Below are positions 27,943 to 35,545 of a stretch of DNA of 64,000 bases, in pieces. Within the stretch, counting starts at the first letter, position 1, and every line of letters begins with the position of its first letter. Position numbers and translations under genes: made by a program. Source of the DNA: Neoactinobaculum massilliense (lineage in GTDB: Bacteria; Actinomycetota; Actinomycetes; Actinomycetales; Actinomycetaceae); NCBI RefSeq assembly GCF_900604955.1, contig NZ_UWPE01000001.1, positions 124,001 to 188,000 of the forward strand, written 5' to 3'. The notes below the pieces were generated by a model. It was not told the DNA's origin and did not search any database. It saw only the letters and a program-made list of their open reading frames with translations.

Positions 27943-28728
27943 GTGCTGAGGAAAAAAGGAGTGGGTGTTCACGCACCCCGGTTTGTGTATACGCTCTATG
28001 AACGGCGGCTCCTGAAATCGCTCCGAGGAGCGGAAGTTCCGCGGCATGTGGCCGTTATGCTGGACGGAAATCGACGCTGGGCGCGAAATCAGGGCCGGTC
28101 GGCCACCTTCGGCCACCAGGCGGGGGCCTCGAAAATTGTTGATTTCCTTAGGTGGTGCGAAGAAGCACACATTGAAGTGGTGACACTCTGGCTGCTCTCC
28201 ACCGATAACCTCAAGCGTGATCCCTCTGAGGTGGAACCGCTCCTGGACATTATTGCGGGTGTGGTTGAGGACCTGGCCCGGCGGCACCGCTATCCTGTGC
28301 GGATCGTGGGGAACACGGATTTGCTACCGGCGGATGTAGCCGCCCGTCTTCACGCGGCGGTGGCCACCACGGCGGATCTCCACTCGATGGCGGTGAACAT
28401 TGCGGTGGGGTACGGCGGTCGGCAAGAAATTGCGGATGCCGTGCGTGCCTATCTCGCGGAGCAGGCCGAAGCAGGCCGCACCCTTGCTGAGGTGGCGGAT
28501 GCCGTCACTATGGATGACATCACCGAGCACCTTTACACGCGTGGGCAGCCCGATCCTGACCTAGTTATTCGTACTTCTGGCGAGCAGCGAATGAGCGGAT
28601 TCCTGCTCTGGCAATCTGTGCATACGGAGCTGTACTTCACCGAGGCGTACTGGCCGGACTTTCGGCGTACTGATTTTCTGCGCGCACTACGTGACTATTC
28701 CCAGCGGGAGCGCCGCCGCGGACTGTAG
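27943..28728 (+). CDS. uppS: Isoprenyl (undecaprenyl/decaprenyl) diphosphate synthase
   Basis: This cis-prenyltransferase builds the lipid carrier for cell-wall synthesis from FPP and IPP. The 261-residue protein has HVAVMLDGNRRWARNQG with the catalytic Asp (about residue 42), TLWLLSTDNLKRDP, the DLVIRTSGEQRMSGFLLWQS signature and the final AYWPDF segment. The start is GTG without a Shine-Dalgarno site; TAGAAT at 27931-27936 puts the predicted transcription start at or next to the GTG, which suggests a leaderless mRNA. Confidence 0.95.
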   Translation: MLRKKGVGVHAPRFVYTLYERRLLKSLRGAEVPRHVAVMLDGNRRWARNQGRSATFGHQAGASKIVDFLRWCEEAHIEVVTLWLLSTDNLKRDPSEVEPLLDIIAGVVEDLARRHRYPVRIVGNTDLLPADVAARLHAAVATTADLHSMAVNIAVGYGGRQEIADAVRAYLAEQAEAGRTLAEVADAVTMDDITEHLYTRGQPDPDLVIRTSGEQRMSGFLLWQSVHTELYFTEAYWPDFRRTDFLRALRDYSQRERRRGL

Positions 28729-28832
28729 TGGTAGCCGGGCTGCCGCCTAATGGGGCAGCTGGGCGCGGCTGCGGACTGTAGTGGTAGCCGGGCGGCGGAA
28801 TACGGGCGCGGGGTGCGCCGGTGTAGTGGTAG
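28718..28832 (+). repeat. Direct repeat of the uppS 3' end
   Basis: The last codons and stop of uppS lie in a 23-bp unit that starts GCGGACTGTAGTGG at 28718-28740; an identical copy is at 28771-28793, 53 bp later. A shorter piece, TGTAGTGGTAG, recurs at 28822-28832. Confidence 0.85.
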
Positions 28833-28895
28833 GTGGGGTTCCCCTTAGATGGTTCGCAGGGTGGGCCTGGGCCCGCGCTAGCGGATACCGGACGG

Positions 28896-29858
28896 TCAGA
28901 TCAGCGTGAGCAACCCGGGCGCATGCCTGAGGTAGCTTTCGGCCACCTGATCCTGGGACGGTGCGATGGCATCGCGATGACTGGCCGTGAAGGCGCCGGC
29001 CGCCTGGGCGAACGCTCCCAGCGTGTACAGGTTGGACAGGCTGATGTTGCCGAGCTGTTCACGGTGGTGGGCGCCGGAAAGCGATACGCGCCCCAGTCCG
29101 TCGGCCAGTGCCGCCGTGATAACGCCCTCCTCATGGCCCGGCTGGTTGGCAAGGCTGCTCTGCGCCGGAATCTTCACGCTGGTCCCTTCGCGCGAATACA
29201 TAATGAGGCTGGAATCCGGCGTGGACATGGCGATGATCTGGGGGCCGAAGGTAAACATATGCCGTGCGACGTCGTTATACACGTTGTCCCCGCCGCGCAG
29301 GCCCCAGAGTGCGGTGACGTCAGCCGCGCTGGCGCGCACAACGTCCGCCAACGGTAGGAATGCTTCTACGCGGTCACGGGCGTGCGCCAAATTGCCCACC
29401 AGTGCGGGCCGTACGGAGAGCGTGAAGAGTGATACGCCGCTACGGCGTCCGGCTTCTACCCAGGCGCGGAGGCGTTCCCGTCCCGGGCGAATATGCACGG
29501 CGCTGCCGCCGAATACCACGGTTTTGGGAGAGAAAAGTTCAAGATCGAGGAGCCGCGCGCCGTTCTCCGGGGCGGGCAAAATATCCCATGCGCCATTGAG
29601 CTCATGCTCGGTTGAGTCGGGAACGGTGACTTCGGGGCGCTGCGCTGCCGGACGGAGCAGTAGCTCAACCCCAGAATTCTGAAGCGTCCGTGTCGCGCGT
29701 TGGGCGGCGCTATTGGTGCCGAGGTCTGTCACGAAACGTACCTGACGCCCGAGCGCCGCAAGGGCGATTGCGGCAGACTCCAGCGTTCCCCCGGGGAGTG
29801 CCGTGGGGGAGAATGTAGTTTCGGGGCTCAGTGAGGAGCCGATGACCAGGGCTGTCAC
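28896..29858 (-). CDS. PfkB-like protein, probably catalytically inactive
   Basis: The 320-residue protein keeps the ribokinase-like layout: LPGGTLESAAIALAALGRQVRFVTDLGTN at the N-terminus, a sheet with TVVFGGSAVHI, ADVVRASAADVTALWG and a C-terminal helical segment. The PfkB family's catalytic G-A-G-D motif is replaced by NQPGHEEGVITAALADGLG at about residue 240, with no Asp at the base position. A kinase role is therefore doubtful; a binding or regulatory role is possible. The GTG start overlaps the xseB stop (GTGA), so it is coupled to the exonuclease VII genes. Confidence 0.7.
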   Translation of the reverse strand: MTALVIGSSLSPETTFSPTALPGGTLESAAIALAALGRQVRFVTDLGTNSAAQRATRTLQNSGVELLLRPAAQRPEVTVPDSTEHELNGAWDILPAPENGARLLDLELFSPKTVVFGGSAVHIRPGRERLRAWVEAGRRSGVSLFTLSVRPALVGNLAHARDRVEAFLPLADVVRASAADVTALWGLRGGDNVYNDVARHMFTFGPQIIAMSTPDSSLIMYSREGTSVKIPAQSSLANQPGHEEGVITAALADGLGRVSLSGAHHREQLGNISLSNLYTLGAFAQAAGAFTASHRDAIAPSQDQVAESYLRHAPGLLTLI

Positions 29859-30409
29859 TCAAAGTCCTCAGGATGATGGACCAGCGGGGAGGTATCCAGT
29901 TCCTCCGTGTTCATGGCCTGGGCTGGCGCCTCATGAAATTCGGTGGCTGGATCCGCCTCCACCTGGGAGATCTGCTCCCGAAGAGCAAAAATCTTCTGTG
30001 CCGCCGGGGTACCGGCTGGGAATTGCGGGGTGATGGGCTCGGGTGCCTGTGCCACTCCAGTGGCCGCCTGTGTACGATTGGCGGTGGGCGTTTCCGTGGG
30101 TACGACGCCGATGGCCGGGCTAGTAGCGGCAGTGCCGGCAGTGGGTGCCTGGGTGGTAGAACTCTGCTGGGCGGCTGCCTGGCCCGCTTCGACGGCATGG
30201 AGCCGGGCGGCGACACCGTCCAGGTATGCCTGGCAGTGACGCGCCAGGGCCTCGCCTAATTCCCAGAGATGAAGGGATTCTTCGAGAGGGATGGAGCCCT
30301 GCTCGAGGCGCGAGACGATGTCCACGAGCTTGGCGCGGGCGTCCTCGTAGGAGAGTGACTCAACCTGTTTGGCGACGTCAATAGTTGAACCTACAACTTT
30401 CTCAGTCAT
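29855..30409 (-). CDS. xseB: Exodeoxyribonuclease VII small subunit with long C-terminal extension
   Basis: XseB binds the C-terminal helices of XseA to form exonuclease VII. Residues about 18-75 are the family domain: LSYEDARAKLVDIVSRLEQG and IPLEESLHLWELGEALARHCQAYLDGVAARLHAVE. Most family members end near residue 80; here about 110 further residues follow, rich in Ala, Pro, Thr and Gln and ending in an acidic DTSPLVHHPEDFE. The function of the tail is unknown. GGAGGGGATT precedes the ATG, which overlaps the xseA end by 8 bp. Confidence 0.9.
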   Translation of the reverse strand: MTEKVVGSTIDVAKQVESLSYEDARAKLVDIVSRLEQGSIPLEESLHLWELGEALARHCQAYLDGVAARLHAVEAGQAAAQQSSTTQAPTAGTAATSPAIGVVPTETPTANRTQAATGVAQAPEPITPQFPAGTPAAQKIFALREQISQVEADPATEFHEAPAQAMNTEELDTSPLVHHPEDFE

Positions 30410-31649
30410 GAATCCCCTCCACCGCGAGTGTTAGCTGTCCTTCAGAAAGTATCGCACGCAACGCCTGACCGCGTGTGGTCTGTTCGGCCCGAGAAATCAC
30501 ATGTCCGCTATCTGTGGTAAGAACGGTGAAACCGCGATCCAGCGTAGCCTGCGGCGAAAGCGCTCGGAGCTGGGAGAGTTTCGCCGCCAGTCCGGCGTTT
30601 TCTCGCTCAACAGCCTGGTGAGTGTAGGAGCGGAGCCAGCTGCGTAGTGAGGATAGATCCTGCTGGCGGGCATCCACCATGGTGTGCGGATGGCGCAAAA
30701 CGGGGCGATTGCGGAGCGCGTCCAAATCCATACGGGCCCGCGAGAGCCGAGCTGTCAGAGCAGCGCGACCTCGACTGACCATCTGCCCAAGGTGCGCCGC
30801 TTCCTCAGCGCGGTCCGGCACCAGGAGCTTTGCGGCGTCTGTGGGGGTGGAAGCGCGCACATCCGCCGCGAAATCTGAAATGGGATTATCGCCCTCATGG
30901 CCGATAGCGGACACAACCGGCGTTCGAGTAGCGGCAATGGCCCGCACCAGCTGTTCATCGGAGAAAGGCAGCAGGTCTTCAACGCTGCCTCCACCGCGCG
31001 CTAGCACGATAACGTCCACCGCGGGCTCCGCGTCAAGGGCGCGGAGGGCCGGAATTATCTGAGCCACGGCCTGCGCACCCTGCACCTGGACTTCGCGCAC
31101 GTCAAAATGAACGGCCGGCCAGCGTTTGGAGGCGTTAACCATGACGTCCTCTTTGGCCTTGGTGTTGCGCCCAACGATTAATCCGATGGTGCGGGGAAGT
31201 ACGGGCAGGGGTTTCTTACGCGAGGAGGCGAATAGTCCTTCTGCCGCAAGCCGCTTCTTGAGGGCCTCCAGGCGCGCGAGGATATCGCCCACGCCTACCG
31301 GCCGGATCTCCCCGGCCCAGAGTGAGAGGCTGCCCTTGGCCTCGTAATAATCGGGCTTGGCCCAGAGCACCACCCGGGTCCCCTCCTGAACGGAATCCGG
31401 TACCAGGTGGCTGAGAATTTTGGCTGTCATGCGCACATTGGCCTGCAAATCCTGCACGGTGAGGAACTGAACTTTGGCTCCCGGGCGGCGCTGAAACTGG
31501 ATGATCTCTCCCTCCACCCAGGTGCGGGACATGGCGGAGATGTATTCCTTCATCTTCGCGGAGAGGAGGCGCAGCGGCCACGGGTGCTCGGCCGTGGTCT
31601 GTGCTGCCCGCTGGGGAAGGTTCGCCGGGACGGGAATTTGGGACACCAT
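30402..31649 (-). CDS. xseA: Exodeoxyribonuclease VII large subunit
   Basis: XseA is the catalytic subunit that degrades single-stranded DNA to oligonucleotides. The 415-residue protein has an N-terminal OB-fold (AMSRTWVEGEIIQFQ), the core GLIVGRNTKAKEDV and the signature ARGGGSVEDLLPF then AIGHEGDNPISDFAADVRASTPTDAA, and a coiled-coil C-terminal region. I placed the start at the ATG at 31649 (MVSQIPVP); an in-frame ATG at 31739 adds 30 residues that overlap a palindrome and do not resemble the family. Operon: xseA-xseB-PfkB-like. Confidence 0.94.
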   Translation of the reverse strand: MVSQIPVPANLPQRAAQTTAEHPWPLRLLSAKMKEYISAMSRTWVEGEIIQFQRRPGAKVQFLTVQDLQANVRMTAKILSHLVPDSVQEGTRVVLWAKPDYYEAKGSLSLWAGEIRPVGVGDILARLEALKKRLAAEGLFASSRKKPLPVLPRTIGLIVGRNTKAKEDVMVNASKRWPAVHFDVREVQVQGAQAVAQIIPALRALDAEPAVDVIVLARGGGSVEDLLPFSDEQLVRAIAATRTPVVSAIGHEGDNPISDFAADVRASTPTDAAKLLVPDRAEEAAHLGQMVSRGRAALTARLSRARMDLDALRNRPVLRHPHTMVDARQQDLSSLRSWLRSYTHQAVERENAGLAAKLSQLRALSPQATLDRGFTVLTTDSGHVISRAEQTTRGQALRAILSEGQLTLAVEGIHD

Positions 31650-31659
31650 GCTTCCAATG

Positions 31660-31694
31660 GTGCCACTACCGGCGGGTATCGCTGGTAGTGGCAC
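31660..31694 (-). promoter_or_regulatory. Perfect 11-bp palindrome upstream of xseA
   Basis: GTGCCACTACC (31660-31670) and GGTAGTGGCAC (31684-31694) form a perfect inverted repeat with a 13-bp spacer, ending 10 bp before the chosen xseA start. It could be an operator or a leader hairpin that controls xseA translation. The recognising factor is unknown. Confidence 0.5.
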
Positions 31695-31764
31695 GGGTAT
31701 TACCGATAGTGACGAGGACGCTGAGCGGTAATGCGGCACGGCGTCTCTTTTCGCCGTTTCCCAT

Positions 31765-32964
31765 TTATTCGCGGGTATTCCGCTCCGATTCCGTGAACTC
31801 CGGTGCGGAGAATTGCCGTACCTGTGCCGAATCCGCGGAGATGACCTGCGGCGGCGTCATAGTCACATCCAGCGATTGCAGCTTCCGGGCGGTGACGAGT
31901 ACGCGGGATTCGAGGCTGCCCACCGTTCGGTTGTAGGCGTCCACCGCGCGGCGAAGGCTTCCTCCCAATGTGTCCAGGTGAGCTACGGCGGTGGAGAGCC
32001 GGTCCGCCAGTTCGTGCCCGAGTGCCAGAATCTGCTGCGCTTCCTCTGTGACCGCCGCTGATGACCACACCGCGGCTACCGCACGCAGCAGTGCAAGGAG
32101 AGATGATGGCCCCACCGGCACAATTTGGGAGGCATAGGAATAGTCAAGAAGCGTGCCATCGGCCCGCAGGGCTTCAGCCAACAGCGAATCTGAGGGCAGG
32201 TACATGACCGTGAACTGCGGCGAACCCGGGAAAAGCGCCGGATAGTTGCGTGATGCGAGCGCTTTGACGTGCGCACGAACAGTTTTGGCATGCTCCTGGA
32301 TGTAGGCGGTATGGCGCTTGAGAGATGCCGCATCCGTGCCGTCCTCCTGCTGGGCACGAAGGAGCGCATCCAGCGGTACCTTGGCGTCCACCGCCAGGTG
32401 GGCGTTGCCAGGAAGGTGCACCACAAGGTCCGGGCGTGCACCCGAGGTGCGATCCACCTCCTGAGTATCAAAGTCCACGTGTTCCAGCATGCCTGCGGCT
32501 TCTACGATACGACGCAATTCCGCTTCGCCCCATAGGCCGCGGGCAGAACGGGATGTCAGAGCGCCGCGGAGAGAGGTGGTTTCCCGCGCCAGAGCATCCT
32601 GCACCTCTGTAGCCCGCTGCAGCCGCGTACCCAGGGAGCTGGACTGTGCGGCCTGCTGGCGCCCCAGGTCCGCGACACGGGCATCCATCTTTTCCAGGCT
32701 GTCCGCAATGGGCGCAAGCTGACGAAGCACGGAATTGTTTTCCCGGGCGCGCTCCAGATGCTCATTATTTTCTTTTTCGAGTAGTTCAGCGCGAGCGGAC
32801 GCAGCGGCGAGATCGGCTTGAAGCGCGGCCACCTGGTCCCGGAGTGAGGCATTCCGCGCTGCGGCGGCACGATCATCCGTTCCACCGCGCGCGGCCCGCC
32901 ACGCGTATCCCAGCGTGACGCCTATGGCCAGCGCCACCAGGCATGCAATCAGTGTTTCAATCAT
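31765..32964 (-). CDS. rmuC: DNA recombination protein RmuC
   Basis: RmuC limits recombination at inverted repeats. The 399-residue protein has one N-terminal membrane segment (about residues 3-22), a long coiled coil (about 35-110, rich in Ala, Glu and Gln), then the nuclease-like RmuC domain with RGLWGEAELRRIVEAAGM, HLAVDAKVPLDALL and TVMYLPSDSLLAEAL, followed by helices. It lies upstream of xseA on the same strand with a 115-bp gap. Confidence 0.93.
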   Translation of the reverse strand: MIETLIACLVALAIGVTLGYAWRAARGGTDDRAAAARNASLRDQVAALQADLAAASARAELLEKENNEHLERARENNSVLRQLAPIADSLEKMDARVADLGRQQAAQSSSLGTRLQRATEVQDALARETTSLRGALTSRSARGLWGEAELRRIVEAAGMLEHVDFDTQEVDRTSGARPDLVVHLPGNAHLAVDAKVPLDALLRAQQEDGTDAASLKRHTAYIQEHAKTVRAHVKALASRNYPALFPGSPQFTVMYLPSDSLLAEALRADGTLLDYSYASQIVPVGPSSLLALLRAVAAVWSSAAVTEEAQQILALGHELADRLSTAVAHLDTLGGSLRRAVDAYNRTVGSLESRVLVTARKLQSLDVTMTPPQVISADSAQVRQFSAPEFTESERNTRE

Positions 32965-33030
32965 GACTCTATGGAAGCATGCACCTCCGACATACTTTCC
33001 CAGCCCTACATTCCTGCACGTTTCTCAGCC

Positions 33031-34158
33031 TTACAATCCCGCGCGGTCCAATTCTTTTGCGGTGGCTTCGCGGCCCATGTCAATGAGGCGTGAAGCCTCA
33101 TAAAACTCAAGGGTATCCGCGGCGTCGGCGGGAATCGTCACCCGCGCAGTCACGGGATTTGCGGCCTCGCGGTACCGGCGGATCATCTGTTGCATGACGG
33201 AGAGCGACATGTCCACCACCTCCATGGCTCCCAGCGACGAGGGTAGTTTCGAGGCATAGAGCGGGTTTTTTGTGGATTCGATGGAGGCTTGCCCCAGTCC
33301 GGTATGCCGGCGTGGCTCCGTGGTGTCATGTTCCACCAACTGCTGCGGGGTGGGCACCTCGGAATCGGGATCGGTGTTCTGCCCCGGGCGCTCGCCGGCG
33401 TCCGTACTCTGTTCGCGTGGCGCGTTGGCTTCGGCGTCGTCGTACCCAAAACTGGAGCGCACCGAATTTGTGAACGAGGTGAGCGAATCTCCCACGCTCT
33501 GGATGCCGGATTCCACGCTCTGAATGCCGCTGTGCAGCGAATTGCGCGTGCGCGCTAGGAGGGAGGCGTTGGATGCCTCGATGTGCTTACGAATGGTTTC
33601 GCGGCGGTCGTGGATGCGCGGCCCACCAAGGTCGACGGCGATGGTGGCGTCCGCGGTAACGGGCAGGGTTGGTTCAATGGGGACGGGGTTGAGCATGCCG
33701 CCGTCGGCGAGGAGATGATCGCCTACCAGAATGGGCGTGAACACGGTGGGAATGGCGAACGAGGCGCGCATGGCCAGCAGTAGCGGTCCCGATTGAAACC
33801 ACACTTCGCGTCCCGTGGTGAGATCCGAGGCCACGGCGGTGAAGGGGATTGGCAGATCCTCGATGTTGGGTTCGCCGGTAAACCTGGCGATTTCGGCCAT
33901 GGTGCGGTTGCCCTTAATGAATCCGCTACGAGTGAACGTGAAATCGTAGAGTCGGCGCACGTCTAACTTTGTGAGGCTCCGGATCCACGTGGAGAATTCC
34001 GGGAGTGCGCCCGTGGCATAGACGCCACCTACGAGTGCTCCGACCGATGCGCCAGAAACGGCCACAATTTCATGCCCGCGCGCCTCGATCTCCTCGATAG
34101 CGCCAACGTGGGCCCAACCGCGCGCGCCGCCGGACCCAAGTACCAGTGAAACTCGCAT
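33031..34158 (-). CDS. Patatin-like phospholipase family protein
   Basis: The 375-residue protein has the patatin/RssA features: oxyanion loop LGSGGARGWAHVGAIEE (residues 7-23), nucleophile-serine motif GASVGALVGG near residue 36, and the partner Asp in LADGGMLNPVP near 155. The region from about 190 to 320 is low complexity with charged, Ser/Pro-rich stretches; a helical C-terminus follows. It probably is a serine acyl-ester hydrolase of the RssA/NTE type. Substrate is unknown. The ATG follows GAAGGGAGC. Confidence 0.88.
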   Translation of the reverse strand: MRVSLVLGSGGARGWAHVGAIEEIEARGHEIVAVSGASVGALVGGVYATGALPEFSTWIRSLTKLDVRRLYDFTFTRSGFIKGNRTMAEIARFTGEPNIEDLPIPFTAVASDLTTGREVWFQSGPLLLAMRASFAIPTVFTPILVGDHLLADGGMLNPVPIEPTLPVTADATIAVDLGGPRIHDRRETIRKHIEASNASLLARTRNSLHSGIQSVESGIQSVGDSLTSFTNSVRSSFGYDDAEANAPREQSTDAGERPGQNTDPDSEVPTPQQLVEHDTTEPRRHTGLGQASIESTKNPLYASKLPSSLGAMEVVDMSLSVMQQMIRRYREAANPVTARVTIPADAADTLEFYEASRLIDMGREATAKELDRAGL

Positions 34159-34381
34159 GCGTGCTCCCTTCGCTCCGTTCAGCGTAGCGGGTCAGAGTCG
34201 CAGAAAAGAGGTACGTCGTCGCGGGGTGGTGATGGGCGGGCTGCGCCCAGTGGGCGGTGCTTAGGACGCTAGGGAAAGCGGTGCGGGCGGAAACGGGCTG
34301 GCCACGCAGGATGAAAATCAACGGGCTGCGCGGGCGGCGTCGTGCTGAAGCGTGTGGGAGCAAGCGGGTAGGATAACGCCT

Positions 34382-35461
34382 GTGGCTTTGACGATTGGAA
34401 TTGCGGGCTTGCCGAACGTGGGCAAGTCGACCCTGTTTAATGCGCTCACGCGCGCTGGCGTACTGGCGGCGAATTACCCGTTCGCCACGATTGAGCCGAA
34501 TACCGGCGTGGTGCCGCTGCCGGACGCGCGGCTGGACGTGCTGGCGAAAATGTTTGATTCCAAGAAGATCGTGCCGGCCACGGTGAGTTTTGTGGACATC
34601 GCGGGGATTGTGCGCGGTGCCAGCAAGGGGGAGGGACTCGGCAACCAGTTCCTCGCTAACATTCGTGAGGCGGACGCGATTTGCCTGGTGACGCGCGCGT
34701 TTGAAGATTCCGAGGTCACCCACGTGGAGGGGCGCGTGGACCCCAAGGATGACATCGAGATCATTTCGACCGAGTTGATCCTTGCGGACCTGCAGACCAT
34801 GGAGAAGACGGTGCCGCGCCTCGAGAAGGAGGTGCGTGGTAATAAGACGGAGAAGGACGTACTCACCGCCGCGCAGCATGCCCTCGAGCTGCTGGAGAAG
34901 GGCGAGCTGCTCTCCCGCCACACGGATGAATTCGATCCGGCCATTCTCAAGAGCTTCCAGCTGATGACCTCCAAGCCTTTTATCTACGTATTTAACATGG
35001 ACGACGACGAACTGGCGAACGCGAGCGTCAAGGCGGACTTGGAGGAGTTCGTGGCGCCCTCGCAGGCGATTTTCCTCAACGCGCAGTTTGAGGCGGACCT
35101 GACCGAGCTGGAGCCCGATGAGGCGCGGGAGATGCTTGAGGAAACCGGGCAGAGCGAGAGCGGCCTGGATCAGCTGGCCCGGGTTGGCTTTGACACGCTA
35201 GGCCTGCAGACGTTCCTCACCGCGGGGGAGAAGGAAACGCGCGCCTGGACCATTCATAAGGGCTGGACGGCGCCGCAGGCAGCCGGCGTGATCCACTCCG
35301 ATTTCGAGCGCGGCTTCATCAAGGCGGACGTGATTTCCTACGAGGACCTGGTGGCGCTCGGCGGCGTGCAGGAGGCCCGCGAGGCCGGCAAGCTGCGTCA
35401 GGAGGGCAAGGACTACGTGATGCAGGATGGCGACGTGGTCGAGTTCAAGTTCAATTTATAG
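34382..35461 (+). CDS. ychF: Ribosome-binding ATPase YchF
   Basis: YchF is an Obg-like P-loop ATPase that binds ribosomes. The 359-residue protein has G1 GLPNVGKSTLFNAL (residues 9-22), FVDIAGIVRGASKGEGLGNQFLANIREADA, the altered specificity loop NMDDDE and the C-terminal TGS domain with RAWTIHKGWTAPQAAGVIHSDFERGFIKADV. The last residues are GDVVEFKFNL; many homologues end in FNV. This 3' end is the boundary of the accessory island. TAGGAT at 34369-34374 lies 7 bp before the GTG start, so the mRNA may be leaderless, although AGGA could also serve as ribosome site. Confidence 0.97.
   Translation: MALTIGIAGLPNVGKSTLFNALTRAGVLAANYPFATIEPNTGVVPLPDARLDVLAKMFDSKKIVPATVSFVDIAGIVRGASKGEGLGNQFLANIREADAICLVTRAFEDSEVTHVEGRVDPKDDIEIISTELILADLQTMEKTVPRLEKEVRGNKTEKDVLTAAQHALELLEKGELLSRHTDEFDPAILKSFQLMTSKPFIYVFNMDDDELANASVKADLEEFVAPSQAIFLNAQFEADLTELEPDEAREMLEETGQSESGLDQLARVGFDTLGLQTFLTAGEKETRAWTIHKGWTAPQAAGVIHSDFERGFIKADVISYEDLVALGGVQEAREAGKLRQEGKDYVMQDGDVVEFKFNL
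35432..35461 (+). repeat. ychF 3'-end repeat, copy 1 (att-like)
   Basis: This is the 30-bp terminal part of ychF, encoding DVVEFKFNL plus the stop. Related copies lie at 39256 and 42256. It marks the left boundary of the island. Confidence 0.6.
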
Positions 35462-35545
35462 AACCTCCGTGGTTTATCTCCAGCCGGATTGACTCCGGTG
35501 GACTACTCTTCTGGTAATTGTTAGTCGCCCGGGTCTGGAGAAAAG

